Assembly: GCA_003218975.1 (NCBI GenBank) | Contig: QHPD01000101.1 | Coordinates: 16,436 to 80,435, forward strand | DNA: 64,000 bases | Direction of reading: 5' to 3' | Source of the DNA: Verrucomicrobiota bacterium | GTDB lineage: Bacteria > Verrucomicrobiota > Verrucomicrobiia > Chthoniobacterales > UBA10450 | Part shown: positions 1 through 12,824 of the stretch, one piece after another | How positions within the stretch are numbered: the stretch's first letter is position 1 | How the letters are laid out: each line of letters starts with the position of its first letter | Program-made: the position numbers and the translations under genes | The notes under the pieces: model-generated | What the model saw: the letters and a program-made list of their open reading frames with translations, nothing else | Database searches by the model: none | Told to the model about the DNA's origin: nothing

Positions 1-1115
1 TTCCGGGAGCGAGCAAATAATATGCGACGTGGTTCTTGAGGAACTCCGGCTTGGGGCCGTTCTTCATCGTCCAGTCGTACCATTGCCGATGCAGGTCGTT
101 AAGATCTACAATTGCCGCGCCGCCAAATTTTACGCCGCCCATTTCGTCGGTCGGTGTGCGCGTGCCAGCATGGTCCCATGGCCCGATTATGAGAAAATGT
201 TTTGCACGCGCTTCAGGCGAAGCGTTCGCGAGATGATCGCGATAAAAGGTCAGTGCCTTCGAGCTCGTCGCCGTCGTACTGACCGGTAATGGTCAAAATT
301 GGCAGCGTGATTTTTTGAAATTGCTCGCGAGTTGGCACCATCGCGTCGTAATACGAGTCGGCCGTGGGATGTTTGAGGATGCGTTGGAAATTCGCGGAAG
401 GATTGCCGACAAACGAATCGAGAGTCTTGAAGGCGATATGTTTCTTGTAGGCATCCAGAAATTTGCTGCGCCAGAACTTTTGATCGCCGGAAAGATTTTG
501 CTGTCCGGCACGGCCGCTGGTGAGAGTGAGCCATTGCACGTCATAGGTTTCGCCCACGTTATTAATCGCGATAGCCAGCGCGAGCGGCGGATGCGCGGCC
601 GCGACGGGGACAATCGTAGCAAGATGCGACGGCAGTTCTTTCGCAGTCGCCCACTGATCAAATCCTGCGTACGATCCGCCCCACATGGCGACTTTACCGT
701 CGCAGAATGGCTGGCGCGCGAACCACTCGACTGCATCGTGACCGTCGCGCGGCTCCTGCGCGAACGGTTCGAATTCGCCTCCGGAATTGCCGCGGCCGCG
801 AACATCGACAAGTGCAAACACGTACCCGTGCGACGCGAAGTAAGCGGCGCGCGCGTGATAGGTGTCGGAAATGTACGGCGTGAGTGTGAATATGGCCGGC
901 GTCTTCGGCGGTGAACCATCTGATGTTTTCGGCAAGTAGAACGTCGCGTTCAGTTCGACTTTGTCGCGCATTGGAATTTTCACGGCCCAGCGAAGGTCGT
1001 AATCGGCGGGTGGTTTCGCGGGCGATGGCGAAGGCAACGCCGCCGGTGGCGGGGTTTGCGCGAGTAGAGGCAGCGTCGTGACAGCGAGAGCCACTGAGAG
1101 CAACAGGATTTTCAT
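1..1115 (-). pseudogene. CocE/NonD-family alpha/beta hydrolase (X-Pro dipeptidyl-peptidase S15-like), frameshifted near 253-262 and running off the window edge
   Basis: ORF 213-1115 has a signal peptide, RGRGNSGG and GGSYAG. After ...YDGDELEG the homologous reading continues in another frame as LTFYRDHLANASPEARAKHFLIIGPWDHAGTRTPTDEMGG... Confidence 0.75.
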
Positions 1116-1199
1116 TCGCCGCGATTCAACCTAAGCGGCCCAATCCAAACAAGGACGTTCTTTCTTGCCGCCGCTGCCGATTCTTTCTAAATCGGCAGC

Positions 1200-2567
1200 A
1201 TGCGAACTTTTTATTGTTTCCTTTCTCTTTTCGTTTTCACAGTTGCAGCCCACGCCGCCGATCAAACCATTGCGCTCAAAGCGGCGCGACTCTTCGACGG
1301 CAAATCGAACGCGCTCGTGCAGAACGGTGTCGTTATCGTGCAGGGCGATAAGATTGTCGATGCAGGAAGCAACTTGCCGATCCCGAGCGGCGCGCAGGTG
1401 ATCGACCTCGGCGACGCTACGCTCTCGCCTGGTTTCATGGATGCGCATACGCATTTGACGGCCGATTTCTCCGGTAATTACAATGAGCGGAGGCTGCGGG
1501 AGCTTGATCTGAATGTGTCGGAGCAGGCCATTAACGCGACGGCATTCGCGCGCGCAACGGTCAAAGCCGGGTTCACAACTGTGCGCGACTTGGGCAGCCG
1601 TTTCGTCGCCAGTCGCGAATTTGTCGATGTTGCGCTGCGCAATTCGATCAACAAAGGCGTAATCGTCGGGCCGCGGATGCTAGTGGCGACGAAGGGAATT
1701 GGCGCCACCGGCGGTCACTTTGATCCGACGAGCGGGTTTCGTGATTTTCTTTTTGGACGAGAACCGGATTACACCGACGGGATTGCGAATGGTCCTGATG
1801 AAATCCGAAAGGCGGTGCGATTTGAGGTGAAAAACGGCGCGGACGTCATCAAGGCTGCAGTTTCCGGCGGCGTGCTTTCACTCGCCGATGAAGTGGATAC
1901 GCCGCAATTAACCCGGGGCGAAATGGCGGCCCTCGTCGATGAATCGCACCGGCTGCGCAAGAAAGTGGCTGTGCATTGTCACGGCGATCAGGCCGCGCGT
2001 GAGGCGATCGATGCTGGCGTCGATTCGATTGAGCACGGTTCGTTTATGAAACCGGAGACGGTGACGATGATGAAAAAGAAGGGGACCTTTCTCACCCCAA
2101 CGCTGATGGCCTCGGAGTGGATCATGGGCAAGCTCGACAATTACCCACCGGCATTGCAGGCCAAGGCAAAAGCGGCGACAGCTGCTCGCTCGGAAATGTT
2201 CCGCAACGCAGTGAAGATGGGCATCAAAATTTCTTTTGGAACGGACGCAGCGGTCTATCCGCATGGCCAGAATGCAAAGGAATTCAAGTTGATGGTCGAT
2301 CTTGGCATGGCGCCAATCGACGCATTGAAATCCGCGACAGCAAATGACGCCGACCTTCTCGGCATCACGCAAAAAGTTGGCACGCTGGAGAAAGGGAAAT
2401 TGGCGGATGTTATTGCGATGCCGGGCGACCCGACGACTGACATCACTGTGACCGAGCGCGTCTCGTTCGTGATGAGAGAAGGGAAAATTATCCAGCACGG
2501 TCCGCCCACGACGCAAAGCACTGCTGAATCGACGAGGTCGCCGGAGGTTGCAGCGCCACTCGATTAA
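1200..2567 (+). CDS. Secreted amidohydrolase-family protein (imidazolonepropionase/prolidase-like)
   Basis: 455 aa, N-terminal signal peptide, GFMDAHTHL metal-binding motif, HCHGD, C-terminal ...GTLEKGKLADVIAMPGDP. Confidence 0.9.
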   Translation: MRTFYCFLSLFVFTVAAHAADQTIALKAARLFDGKSNALVQNGVVIVQGDKIVDAGSNLPIPSGAQVIDLGDATLSPGFMDAHTHLTADFSGNYNERRLRELDLNVSEQAINATAFARATVKAGFTTVRDLGSRFVASREFVDVALRNSINKGVIVGPRMLVATKGIGATGGHFDPTSGFRDFLFGREPDYTDGIANGPDEIRKAVRFEVKNGADVIKAAVSGGVLSLADEVDTPQLTRGEMAALVDESHRLRKKVAVHCHGDQAAREAIDAGVDSIEHGSFMKPETVTMMKKKGTFLTPTLMASEWIMGKLDNYPPALQAKAKAATAARSEMFRNAVKMGIKISFGTDAAVYPHGQNAKEFKLMVDLGMAPIDALKSATANDADLLGITQKVGTLEKGKLADVIAMPGDPTTDITVTERVSFVMREGKIIQHGPPTTQSTAESTRSPEVAAPLD

Positions 2568-2724
2568 GGGCGCGTCCGTTGGAATTTTTCGGAATGGTTT
2601 TGACAAGATAAAGATAGTTGCTAGGTTCCGTGTCCCCGCTCCACCTGAGCTGGAGCGGCCTGAACATTTAAGCAGGAGCCTTCGGCACTGAGCAGGTGAC
2701 TAGGCGTCTGAACTGCACAGAGAT

Positions 2725-3429
2725 ATGCAAAGGAATCGAAGCAAACGTTATCGCTCAGCCGCGCAGCAAGCGGACCGGACAAAGACTTGCGGTCTGGCTA
2801 ATGCCGTCTCTACGCTTAAAAAGTTTTCGCCGACGAAATTCGATCAGACGGTTACTCTTTCTTTCCGGCTTGGGGTTGACCCGAAGCAATCGGACCAGAT
2901 GGTGCGCGGGACTTGTCCGCTTCCACATGGCAGCGGGAAACAGGTGCGCGTGCTCGTTTTTGCAGAGGGCGAGGCAGCAAAGGCAGCGAAGGAGGCAGGC
3001 GCGAATTTTGTCGGGATGAAAGACATGATTCAAAAGTGTCAGGAAGGTTTTCAGGATTTTGATGTTGCGATCGCGACCCCGGCGGCAATGGCTGAAGTGC
3101 GGAAGCTCGGAAAAGTCCTGGGACCACGTGGGTTGATGCCCAATCCCAAGGCTGGAACTGTAACTGAGGACACGGCAAAGGCGGTTCGGGAAGTAAAGGC
3201 CGGTCGCGTAGAATTTAGGCTGGACAAGAACGGCAATGTCGCGGTGCCGGTTGGAAAATTTTCGTTTGAGGAACAAGCGCTGGTAGAAAATGGAAACGCA
3301 GTGATCGAAGCTGTTGTACGGGCGCGCCCGGCAACGGCAAAGGGGCGTTACCTTGAAGGTGTGACGATTAGTGCGACCATGTCGCCGGGGATCCGGGTGG
3401 ACCCAGCGCCGTATTTGAGTGGTGCTTAA
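2725..3429 (+). CDS. rplA: 50S ribosomal protein L1
   Basis: RSKRYRSAAQQ...GPRGLMPNPKAGTVT...; followed by rplJ. Confidence 0.95.
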   Translation: MQRNRSKRYRSAAQQADRTKTCGLANAVSTLKKFSPTKFDQTVTLSFRLGVDPKQSDQMVRGTCPLPHGSGKQVRVLVFAEGEAAKAAKEAGANFVGMKDMIQKCQEGFQDFDVAIATPAAMAEVRKLGKVLGPRGLMPNPKAGTVTEDTAKAVREVKAGRVEFRLDKNGNVAVPVGKFSFEEQALVENGNAVIEAVVRARPATAKGRYLEGVTISATMSPGIRVDPAPYLSGA

Positions 3430-3455
3430 GATCGAAAGTGAATTAGCTCGACAAT

Positions 3456-3989
3456 ATGCGACCAGAAAAAGCCAGCATCGTTTCGGATTTGGCCGAGAAA
3501 TTTAAGGGCTCATCTTTTGTGCTGGTGACTGATTACCAGCACATGAAGGTCGGCGATTTTGATGAATTGCGGAACCGTCTCGCCCCGGCGGGCGCGGAAG
3601 TGCACGTGGTGAAAAACAATTTTCTGAGGCGCGCCATGACCGATTGCGGCTTCCCAGATGTATCTGACAAGCTGGTCGGCCAGACAGCTGTAGTTACCGG
3701 CAAAAAAGATGTGGCGCCAGTCGCAAAAATTTTCAAGACTTTCGCGAGCGAGTTTAAAATCGCAGCGCTCAAAATCGGCTTTATTGATCGGACCGTTCTT
3801 TCTAAGCCGGAATTGGAAACACTCGCCGAGCTGCCGGGACGCGAAGCTTTGCAGGCGCAATTGCTGGGATTGTTGTCGTCCCCAGCGACAAAACTGGTGC
3901 GTTTGTTGAACGAGCCCGGCGCGGCATTGGCGCGATTGCTGAACGCGAAAGCTCAAAAGGAAGGAAAACCAGTGGAGGCAGGCGCATAG
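3456..3989 (+). CDS. rplJ: 50S ribosomal protein L10
   Basis: 177 aa L10-like sequence between rplA and rplL. Confidence 0.95.
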   Translation: MRPEKASIVSDLAEKFKGSSFVLVTDYQHMKVGDFDELRNRLAPAGAEVHVVKNNFLRRAMTDCGFPDVSDKLVGQTAVVTGKKDVAPVAKIFKTFASEFKIAALKIGFIDRTVLSKPELETLAELPGREALQAQLLGLLSSPATKLVRLLNEPGAALARLLNAKAQKEGKPVEAGA

Positions 3990-4102
3990 AAGATTTCGTC
4001 CCGTTGCTGCGGGACGAGGAACCAAACGAAAACTGTCCGGGTCGACGGCTGTCGGTCTTAATTCTCCGAAGGCTTTCGGAGGCGGCAATTGGAGGAAATA
4101 AT

Positions 4103-4498
4103 ATGGCAGATACAGATAAATTGGTGGAGCAACTCAGCAACTTGACGGTGCTTGAGATTGCTGGATTAGTGAAGCAACTCGAAGAAAAATGGGGTGTGAG
4201 CGCTGCTGCTCCCATAGCGGTGGCGGCTGGTCCCGCGGCAGCGGGAGCACCTGGTGGGGCGGCAACTCCAGCTGTGGAAGAGAAGACAACGTTCGACGTG
4301 ATCCTGAAAGAAATGGGCGCGAACAAGATCGGAGTGATCAAGGAAGTTCGCGGTGCTGTGCCAGGTCTGGGCCTGGCGGAAGCAAAAGGGCTGGTTGAAG
4401 GAGCGCCCAAGACAATCAAGGAAGGCGTGACGAAAGAGGAGGCGGAGGAGATCAAGAAAAAAATCGAGGCCGCAGGCGCGAAAGTGGAAATCAAATAG
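4103..4498 (+). CDS. rplL: 50S ribosomal protein L7/L12
   Basis: [36 protein letters not shown]...; GGAGG ribosome-binding site at 4091; start trimmed relative to the ORF track. Confidence 0.97.
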   Translation: MADTDKLVEQLSNLTVLEIAGLVKQLEEKWGVSAAAPIAVAAGPAAAGAPGGAATPAVEEKTTFDVILKEMGANKIGVIKEVRGAVPGLGLAEAKGLVEGAPKTIKEGVTKEEAEEIKKKIEAAGAKVEIK

Positions 4499-4870
4499 GC
4501 GCTACTTCTCGTGGTACAGGTTTCCGAGCTTGGCGGTGAACCGGCATCCGCTGCCCGCGTGTCATTCGGGAGGCGAGACGCCTCGCCCGGACCACGGCCA
4601 AGATGCCTGTACCGCATTTTATTCTTGCGTAGCGGCCATTTTCGTCTAAGGTCGTGGCGGTCAGAAGTAGGTAGAAGTTATTTTTAACCCGGCACGCGAC
4701 GGCAGAACACAGAATTGGCAGCAAAACAGGGGTCATCGATTTGACAGACCGCTGCTTTGGTGTGGATTTTTTGCGCCTCTCGCTCGTCGTTGATTCGGTA
4801 AAATCTTCCCAGCGTCAGCCGTGATTTGCTGGCGTTGTCGCGAGGCTTAACAACTCCTGATTTAGGAATT

Positions 4871-7800
4871 ATGTCGGAACGCATTTACTTCGGCAGCATA
4901 AAGGAAACCATCGAACCGCCGACTCTGATTGAGGTTCAGCTGAATTCATACGTCGATTTTCTGCAGAAAGACGTTCCCTTTTCAAAACGGAAGAACCAGG
5001 GGCTGCAAGCGGTTTTCAAGGAAGTTTTTCCCATCGAGAGCTACGACGAAAAGGCGGTGCTCGATTTTAGCCATTACGAAATTGGAGAACCGAAATTGAC
5101 CGCGCTGGAGGCGCAGCGCGAGGGTCAAACCTACAGCGCCCCGTTGCACGTCACGTTTCAGTTGCGTGAAGAAAAGGGGACCAAGGAAGAGAAGGTTTAC
5201 ATGGGCGAAATCCCGCTCATGACGCCGCAAGGCACCTTTGTGATCAACGGCGCCGAGCGTGTCGTGGTGAGCCAGCTGCATCGTTCACCGGGGATCGCTT
5301 TCGAATCGACTGTCCACCTCAACGGCAAGGTGCTTTACAGCTTTCGCATTATCCCCGACCGCGGTTCCTGGATCGAAGTGCAGTTCGATACGGCTGATCT
5401 ATTGTATATTTATCTCGACCGGCGCAAACGCCGCCGCAAATTTCTCGCCACCACGTTTCTGCGCGCGCTCGGCTACGGTTCCGACGAAGAGGTCATCAAA
5501 CTTTTTTACAACATCGAGACGCTGAAGCTGAGCGACAAACTCGACGAAGAAAAGTTGGCCAGCAAAGTGCTCACGGCAGAGATCCGCGACGGCGACGTGA
5601 CGGTCGCGCGCGCCTACGAGCCACTCACTCTGGCAACCCTTCGCCAGATCATGGCGCTCAAAATTAACGAGGTAAAAGTGATCGACACCTCGAACGATGA
5701 CACCATTGTGAAGGCGCTCCGAAAAGATCCGGCCCACGACCAGGAAGAAGCGTTAAAGGATATTTATCGGCGTCTGCGCCCTGGCGATCCGCCGACCGTG
5801 GCGAATGCCCGCGCTTTGCTCAAGAGGCTCTTTTTTGATCCTAAAAAATACGATCTCGGACGCGTCGGACGTTACAAGATCAACCAGAAACTTGGGATTA
5901 ATGTCGATGCGAGCGAGCGCATTTTGACGGACAAGGATTTTATCGCGGCAATCAAGTATCTGATCAATTTGCGCCGGGGCGAAGGCACGCTCGATGACAT
6001 CGATCATCTGGGCAGCCGGCGAGTGCGCACGGTGGGCGAATTATTAGCCAACCAGTGCCGCATTGGGCTTGCTCGCACGGAGCGCCTGGTCAAAGAACGC
6101 ATGACGCTGTTCGACATTAATGTAGATGGGATGACGCCGCAGAAGCTGATTAATCCCAAGGCCCTCAGCGCGGTAATTCGCGATTTCTTCGGACGCTCGC
6201 AACTCTCGCAGTTCATGGATCAAACGAATCCTCTGGCGGAGTTGACTCACAAACGCCGCTTGTCGGCCTTGGGGCCTGGCGGTTTGAGCCGGGAGCGCGC
6301 CGGGTTCGAGGTGCGCGACGTTCATCCATCGCACTACGGTCGCATTTGTCCAATCGAGACGCCGGAAGGTCCAAACATCGGCTTGATCAGTTCGATGAGC
6401 ACGTTCGCGCGCATCAATGAATTTGGCTTTATCGAAACGCCCTATCGCAAGGTCGTGAACGGCCGGGTCACGGATCAAATTGAATATCTTACCGCTGACC
6501 GCGAAGAGAACTTTCTTGTCGCGCAGGCGAACGCTCCGACCGATGGCCGCGCCCATTTCACTGGAGAAAAAGTTTCGGTGCGCTATCGCGGCGATTTCCT
6601 CGAAGTCGATCCATCGAAGGTGGATTACATGGACGTGTCGCCAAAACAGCTTGTGTCGGTGGCGGCGGGCCTCATCCCTTTTTTGGAACACGACGACGCG
6701 AACCGGGCGCTAATGGGTTCCAACATGCAACGCCAGGGCGTGCCGCTCATCGTTTCGGAGGCGCCGCTGGTGGGCACCGGTCTCGAGGAAAAAGTGGCGC
6801 GAGATTCGCATGCGGTCGCTCTTGCGGCCGAGAGCGGCAAGGTTGCTTCCGTAACGGCAGACCAAATTGTCGTCACGAAAGATGGCCATTTGCCGGAGAG
6901 CAAAAAGAAGCTGAAAACCGACACGGAAGCCGGGATTCATGTTTACGAGCTGCGCAAATTCATGCGCTCGAATGCCGGCACTTGCGTGAATCAGAAACCC
7001 ATCGTGCGAAAAGGCCAGCACGTGAAACGCGGTCAGGTCATTGCTGATGGTCCGAACACCGAGCACGGCGAGCTCGCCTTGGGCCGCAACGTGCTCGTCG
7101 CGTTCATGCCGTGGAACGGCTACAACTTCGAAGATGCGATCATGATCTCAGAAAAGGTCGTGAAGGAAGACGTTTACACTTCCATCCACATCGATGAATT
7201 CGAGATCGGCGCGCGCGATACCAAGCTCGGTCCGGAGGAAATTACGCGCGACATTCCCAATGTCAGCGAAGAGGCTTTGCGCAATCTGGGGCCGGACGGC
7301 GTAATCAGGGTGGGAGCGGAAGTAAAGCCGGGTGACATTCTCGTGGGCAAAATCACGCCAAAGAGCGAGACAGAGTTGGCGCCGGAGGAACGCTTGCTCC
7401 GGGCGATTTTTGGCGAAAAAGCTGCCGACGTCAAAGACACATCGCTCACTGTGCCTTCCGGCACCTACGGGATTGTGATGGACGTGAAAATTTCTTCACG
7501 CCGCGAAGTCTCCCGCGAAAAATTAACCCCAGCGGAAACAAAACGGCAGCTCAAGACGATCAACGAAGAGCACAAACGCAAGAAAGAAGACCTAACGGAG
7601 CAGCTGACCGATGCGCTCTCAAATATTTTATTGGGCGAGAAGGTTCCTCTCGACGTGGTGAATGCCGAGAACGGCGAAATCATTATCCCGGCGAACCGCA
7701 AAATCACGAAGACCCTGTTGCGAAAGCTGGCGATGGTTCACGATCACATCGAGATCGATCCGAGCCCGATCCGCAACAAAATCCGCGAGATCATCGGATC

Positions 7801-8668
7801 CTACGAGCACAAATTCACAGAGCTGGAGCTTGAACGCGAGCACTCCATGGATCGGGTGGAGAGTGGCGACGACATCGATCCAGGCATCATCAAGCAGGTC
7901 AAAGTTTATATCGCCAGCAAGCGCAAACTGAGCGTGGGCGATAAGATGGCCGGCCGCCACGGGAATAAAGGCGTTGTCGCCCGCATCGTTCCCGAAGAAG
8001 ACATGCCGTTTCTTGCGGATGGAACACCGGTGGACATTGTGCTCAACCCGCTCGGCGTGCCGAGCCGCATGAACGTTGGCCAAGTACTGGAAACTCACCT
8101 TGGAGTTGCTGCCAAAGCCCTCGGATTCAAAGTCGCTTCTCCGGTTTTCGATGGAATCGAGGAGAAACAGATCCGCGAATATCTGCGCGATGCTAGGAAG
8201 AAAGAAGGATTTAGGTGGGTACAGGAAAACGGTAAGGCGCGCCTTTTTGATGGACGCACAGGCGATCCTTTCGATCAGGAAGTGGTGGTTGGCTACATTT
8301 ACATGATGAAACTGGGCCATTTGGTGGCGGACAAGATTCACGCCCGCGCCGTCGGGCCGTACTCGCTCGTCACCCAGCAGCCACTGGGCGGCAAGGCCCA
8401 ATATGGTGGACAACGTTTTGGCGAAATGGAGGTATGGGCGTTGGAGGCTTACGGGGCCGCCTACACCTTGCAGGAGTTGCTCACGGTCAAATCCGATGAT
8501 GTGCAAGGACGCACCCGAATCTATGAATCGATTGTCAAAGGGGACAATTCACTCGAAGCGGGTACGCCAGAATCTTTCAACGTGCTCATCAAAGAAATGC
8601 AAAGCCTCGGCCTCGACGTAAAGGTCGGCGGCCGGGCTCCCACCGGCTTTCTTGAAAGCGTGACCTAA
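4871..8668 (+). CDS. rpoB: DNA-directed RNA polymerase subunit beta
   Basis: [12 protein letters not shown]...; [36 protein letters not shown] motifs; start trimmed. Confidence 0.98.
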   Translation: MSERIYFGSIKETIEPPTLIEVQLNSYVDFLQKDVPFSKRKNQGLQAVFKEVFPIESYDEKAVLDFSHYEIGEPKLTALEAQREGQTYSAPLHVTFQLREEKGTKEEKVYMGEIPLMTPQGTFVINGAERVVVSQLHRSPGIAFESTVHLNGKVLYSFRIIPDRGSWIEVQFDTADLLYIYLDRRKRRRKFLATTFLRALGYGSDEEVIKLFYNIETLKLSDKLDEEKLASKVLTAEIRDGDVTVARAYEPLTLATLRQIMALKINEVKVIDTSNDDTIVKALRKDPAHDQEEALKDIYRRLRPGDPPTVANARALLKRLFFDPKKYDLGRVGRYKINQKLGINVDASERILTDKDFIAAIKYLINLRRGEGTLDDIDHLGSRRVRTVGELLANQCRIGLARTERLVKERMTLFDINVDGMTPQKLINPKALSAVIRDFFGRSQLSQFMDQTNPLAELTHKRRLSALGPGGLSRERAGFEVRDVHPSHYGRICPIETPEGPNIGLISSMSTFARINEFGFIETPYRKVVNGRVTDQIEYLTADREENFLVAQANAPTDGRAHFTGEKVSVRYRGDFLEVDPSKVDYMDVSPKQLVSVAAGLIPFLEHDDANRALMGSNMQRQGVPLIVSEAPLVGTGLEEKVARDSHAVALAAESGKVASVTADQIVVTKDGHLPESKKKLKTDTEAGIHVYELRKFMRSNAGTCVNQKPIVRKGQHVKRGQVIADGPNTEHGELALGRNVLVAFMPWNGYNFEDAIMISEKVVKEDVYTSIHIDEFEIGARDTKLGPEEITRDIPNVSEEALRNLGPDGVIRVGAEVKPGDILVGKITPKSETELAPEERLLRAIFGEKAADVKDTSLTVPSGTYGIVMDVKISSRREVSREKLTPAETKRQLKTINEEHKRKKEDLTEQLTDALSNILLGEKVPLDVVNAENGEIIIPANRKITKTLLRKLAMVHDHIEIDPSPIRNKIREIIGSYEHKFTELELEREHSMDRVESGDDIDPGIIKQVKVYIASKRKLSVGDKMAGRHGNKGVVARIVPEEDMPFLADGTPVDIVLNPLGVPSRMNVGQVLETHLGVAAKALGFKVASPVFDGIEEKQIREYLRDARKKEGFRWVQENGKARLFDGRTGDPFDQEVVVGYIYMMKLGHLVADKIHARAVGPYSLVTQQPLGGKAQYGGQRFGEMEVWALEAYGAAYTLQELLTVKSDDVQGRTRIYESIVKGDNSLEAGTPESFNVLIKEMQSLGLDVKVGGRAPTGFLESVT

Positions 8669-8699
8669 GTTTTAACACCGACAAGTTACCGAGATTATC

Positions 8700-11600
8700 A
8701 TGAACGAACATTCCTGGCGTGAATTAGTGGGCGAAGAGCGCCCTGTGGGTTTTGATCAAGTCGCGATCGGCGTCGCGTCGAGCGACACAATGCGCTCTTG
8801 GAGCAAAGGCGAAGTCAAAAATCCCGAGACCATCAATTACCGCACATTTAAACCGGAGAAGGGTGGGCTTTTCTGCGAGCGAATCTTCGGGCCCACGCGC
8901 GATTGGGAATGCTCGTGCGGAAAATACAAGCGCATCAAGCATAAGGGCGTGATCTGCGATCGATGCGGCGTGGAAGTCACGCTCGCCCGCGTCCGACGCG
9001 AACGGATGGGCCACATCGAATTGGCCGTGCCGGTTTCGCACATTTGGTTCTACAAATGCATGCCGTCGCGCATCGGGCTGATGCTCGACATGACAGCGCG
9101 GCAGTTGGAGCGCGTTATCTACTATGAGGATTACATCGTGATCGACCCGGGCAAGACGCCATTGCAGAAAGCACAACTGCTCAACGAAGTCGAGTACCGT
9201 GAAGCGCAGGAGCAGTATGGCGAAGACTTCGTCGCGGGCATGGGTGCAGAAGCGATCAAGAAGCTTCTCGCCGAAATCGATCTCAACAAGCTCAACAAAG
9301 AGCTCGAGAAAGCGATGAGCGCGACCAAGAGCAAACAGATTCGTAAAAAGCTCGCAAAACGGCTCAAGCTCGTTCAAGGTTTCCAGAATTCGCACGCGCG
9401 CCCTGAGTGGATGATTCTCGATGTGTTGCCGGTCATCCCGCCGGATCTGCGACCGTTGGTTCCCCTCGAAGGCGGTCGCTTTGCCACTTCCGACCTGAAC
9501 GATCTTTATCGCCGGGTGATTAATCGCAACAATCGGCTCAAGAATCTGCTCATGCTCAAGACGCCGGACGTGATCATTCGCAACGAAAAACGAATGTTGC
9601 AGGAAGCGGTGGACGCTTTGTTCGACAATGGCCGGCATGGTCGCGCGGTGACCGGCGCAGGCAATCGGCCGCTGAAATCGCTCAGCGATATGCTCAAAGG
9701 CAAAGGCGGACGTTTCCGCCAAAATTTGCTCGGCAAGCGCGTCGATTACTCAGGGCGCTCCGTCATCGTCATCGGCCCGGAATTGAAACTTCAGCAGTGC
9801 GGTCTGCCGAAGAAAATGGCGCTCGTTCTTTTCGAGCCGTTTATCATTCGCCGTCTGAAGGACCTCGGGTATGTGCACACCGTGCGCAGCGCCAAGAAAA
9901 TGATCGAACGCCAGACATCGGAGGTTTGGGACATTCTCGAGGAAGTAACCAAGGGCCATCCGGTGCTGCTCAATCGCGCACCAACTTTGCATCGATTGTC
10001 GATCCAGGCATTCGAGCCGCTACTGATCGAGGGCGAGGCCATCCGCATTCATCCGCTCGTTTGCACCGCTTACAATGCGGACTTCGACGGCGACCAGATG
10101 GCGGTGCACGTGCCTCTGTCGGTTGAAGCTCAATTGGAGGCGCGCATGCTCATGCTAGCGCCGAATAATATTTTCTCGCCATCGAGCGGCAAGCCGATTA
10201 CCACACCGTCGCAGGACATCACGCTCGGGTGTTATTACCTTACTCAGAATCCGCGGCGTGCAGCCGGAGGCGATGGCGACGGGCGGCTTCCACTTTTTGC
10301 CGATGCTGCGGAGGTGGAATTTGCCATGACGGAAGGGACCATTCGCACGCACGACCGCATTCGGTTGAAGAACCCTGACTTCGGTCGGCAAACGATTTAC
10401 GGAAATGCTGCGGCCAAAACGATCGAGACTACGGCTGGACGTGTTGTGTTTAACGAGATTTGGCCCAAGCAGCTTGGGTTCTTCAATAAACCGGCCGGGA
10501 AAAAACAGCTGAGCGACATTATCTGGCGCTGTTACCAAATTGCAGGACCAGCAGAAACGGTCGCTACGCTAGACAAATTAAAGGAACTCGGCTTTACCGA
10601 GGCGACCAAGGCCGGTATTTCGATTGGCATTTCGGACATGATCATTCCGAAAGAGAAACAGACCGAGCTGGAAAATGCCTACAGGCAAATCCGTCAGGTG
10701 GAGCAGCAATACCGCAAAGGCATTATCACCGACGGCGAGCGTTACAACAAAATCATCGATATTTGGACCCATGCGGGTGACGAAATTTCCAGTGTCATGT
10801 TTCGCACTCTCGAGCACAACGAGGGTCGCAAAGAGCTGAATCCTGTCTATTTGATGGTGGATTCCGGCGCGCGCGGTAACCGGCAACAGGTGCGTCAACT
10901 CGCCGGTATGAGAGGCTTAATGGCCAAGCCGAGCGGCGAAATCATCGAGCGCCCGATCACGTCGAACTTTCGCGAGGGCCTCAGCGTGCTTGAGTACTTC
11001 ATTTCCACTCACGGCGCGCGCAAGGGGCTTGCCGACACGGCGCTCAAGACAGCCGACTCCGGTTATTTGACCCGCAAGCTCGTGGACGCGGCGCAGGACG
11101 TGATCATCAATGCGGAAGATTGCGGGACGGTAAATGGAATCGTGGTGCGCTCGATTTACGAGGGTGATGAAGAAGTAGTCGATCTTGCCCAGCGCATCAT
11201 CGGTCGCGTCAGTTGCGAAACCATCGCCGACCCGGTGGACAAGAAGAAAAAGATTGTGAAGGCCAATCAGTATATCGACGAGAAGATTGCGGCGGAGTTG
11301 CAGCGCATTGGCGTGGAGAGTTTAAAGATCCGCTCGGTGCTGACGTGCGAATGCGGCCGCGGCGTTTGTGCAATGTGCTACGGGCGCAACCTCGCGACCG
11401 GCCAGTTCGTGAAGCTGGGCGAAGCAGTTGGCATCATCGCAGCGCAATCCATCGGCGAGCCGGGAACACAGTTAACGATGCGGACCTTCCACATCGGCGG
11501 CACGGCCAGCCAGACATTCAAGCAACCGATCATCAAAGCGAAGAACGATGGCGCGGTCCGATTCAACGATTTGCGAACGGTCCAGGCGCTTGACGGAAGC

Positions 11601-12824
11601 TGGATCGTTTTGAACAAGAACGGCTCCATTAGCGTGCACAATGCAGAGGGCCGCGAGCTCGAGCGCTACAACGTGGTCATAGGCTCCATGATTTCCAAGG
11701 ACGACGGCGCGTCGGTCAAGAAAGGGGAGACGTTCGTGCAGTGGGACCCGTACAACGTGCCGATTCTCACCGATAAGGGCGGCAAGATTGAGTTCCGCGA
11801 CATGATTGCGGGTGTAACCATCAAGCGCGATGTCGATGAAGCAACCGGCCTCATGGGCACCGTGATTATCGAGCACAAAGAAGATTTGCATCCGCAGGTG
11901 GTCATCGTCGATGACAAGAAAGAAGTGCTTGCCAGCTATTCCATCCCGGCTGGCGCGCACGTCGTCGTCGAAGAAGGACAGAAAGTGCGCGCGGGCGCGT
12001 TGCTTGCAAAAACACCACGGAAAGTGGCGAAAACCAAGGACATCACCGGCGGTCTGCCGCGCGTGGCCGAATTGTTCGAGGCGCGCCGGCCGAAAGATGC
12101 GGCCGAGATCGCCAAGATCGACGGCATTGTTGAGATGGGCGGGACTGTCCGCGGAAAACGGCGCTTAATTTTGAAAGATCCAGAGACGGGCGCAGAAGAA
12201 GAGCATCTGATCCCGCTCACGAAGCACATCATCGTCTTCAAAGGCGATTTCGTGAAGAAGGGTCAGCAACTCACCGAAGGCCCAATTGTGCCGCACGAGA
12301 TTTTGGAAGTGTGCGGGCCGCAGGAATTGCAAGAACATCTGGTCAACGAAGTGCAGGAAGTCTATCGGCTGCAAGGCGTGGAGATCAACGATAAACACAT
12401 CGAGATCATCGTGCGCCAGATGCTGCGTAAAGTGAAAATCACTGACCCGGGCGATACTTCATTGCTCTGGGGCGACCAGGTAGACAAGCTCGACTTCGAA
12501 GAAGAAAACAAGAAGGTCGTCGAGAAGGGTGGCAAACCGGCAGAAGCCGTTCCGGTGTTGCTCGGCATCACCAAAGCATCGCTGGAGACCGACAGCTTTA
12601 TCTCAGCCGCATCGTTTCAAGACACGACTCGTGTGCTCACCGAAGCCGCGACGCTGGGTAAGGTGGACAAGCTACGAGGGTTCAAGGAAAACGTGATCAT
12701 GGGTCACTTGATCCCCGCCGGTACTGGCTTCGCCCAACATCGCGAGATCAAGCTGGTTGAGAAAGGCGAGCCGGTCGGCGCCGCCGTCATGGAAGAAGCC
12801 GAGCCGCAACCAGCGCTCGGCTGA
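8700..12824 (+). CDS. rpoC: DNA-directed RNA polymerase subunit beta'
   Basis: 1374 aa; [12 protein letters not shown] catalytic motif; zinc-binding cysteines CSCGKYKR...CDRCGVE. Confidence 0.98.
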   Translation: MNEHSWRELVGEERPVGFDQVAIGVASSDTMRSWSKGEVKNPETINYRTFKPEKGGLFCERIFGPTRDWECSCGKYKRIKHKGVICDRCGVEVTLARVRRERMGHIELAVPVSHIWFYKCMPSRIGLMLDMTARQLERVIYYEDYIVIDPGKTPLQKAQLLNEVEYREAQEQYGEDFVAGMGAEAIKKLLAEIDLNKLNKELEKAMSATKSKQIRKKLAKRLKLVQGFQNSHARPEWMILDVLPVIPPDLRPLVPLEGGRFATSDLNDLYRRVINRNNRLKNLLMLKTPDVIIRNEKRMLQEAVDALFDNGRHGRAVTGAGNRPLKSLSDMLKGKGGRFRQNLLGKRVDYSGRSVIVIGPELKLQQCGLPKKMALVLFEPFIIRRLKDLGYVHTVRSAKKMIERQTSEVWDILEEVTKGHPVLLNRAPTLHRLSIQAFEPLLIEGEAIRIHPLVCTAYNADFDGDQMAVHVPLSVEAQLEARMLMLAPNNIFSPSSGKPITTPSQDITLGCYYLTQNPRRAAGGDGDGRLPLFADAAEVEFAMTEGTIRTHDRIRLKNPDFGRQTIYGNAAAKTIETTAGRVVFNEIWPKQLGFFNKPAGKKQLSDIIWRCYQIAGPAETVATLDKLKELGFTEATKAGISIGISDMIIPKEKQTELENAYRQIRQVEQQYRKGIITDGERYNKIIDIWTHAGDEISSVMFRTLEHNEGRKELNPVYLMVDSGARGNRQQVRQLAGMRGLMAKPSGEIIERPITSNFREGLSVLEYFISTHGARKGLADTALKTADSGYLTRKLVDAAQDVIINAEDCGTVNGIVVRSIYEGDEEVVDLAQRIIGRVSCETIADPVDKKKKIVKANQYIDEKIAAELQRIGVESLKIRSVLTCECGRGVCAMCYGRNLATGQFVKLGEAVGIIAAQSIGEPGTQLTMRTFHIGGTASQTFKQPIIKAKNDGAVRFNDLRTVQALDGSWIVLNKNGSISVHNAEGRELERYNVVIGSMISKDDGASVKKGETFVQWDPYNVPILTDKGGKIEFRDMIAGVTIKRDVDEATGLMGTVIIEHKEDLHPQVVIVDDKKEVLASYSIPAGAHVVVEEGQKVRAGALLAKTPRKVAKTKDITGGLPRVAELFEARRPKDAAEIAKIDGIVEMGGTVRGKRRLILKDPETGAEEEHLIPLTKHIIVFKGDFVKKGQQLTEGPIVPHEILEVCGPQELQEHLVNEVQEVYRLQGVEINDKHIEIIVRQMLRKVKITDPGDTSLLWGDQVDKLDFEEENKKVVEKGGKPAEAVPVLLGITKASLETDSFISAASFQDTTRVLTEAATLGKVDKLRGFKENVIMGHLIPAGTGFAQHREIKLVEKGEPVGAAVMEEAEPQPALG

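Noticed and set aside
4741-4775. TTGACA as a sigma-70 promoter for rpoBC
   Set aside because: A -35-like hexamer is present but no convincing -10 element at 16-18 nt spacing.
7628-8506. 292-aa ORF antisense to rpoB, and similar long antisense ORFs such as 8724-9722 opposite rpoC
   Set aside because: Shadow ORFs produced by GC-rich codon bias opposite highly conserved genes; no recognisable domain.
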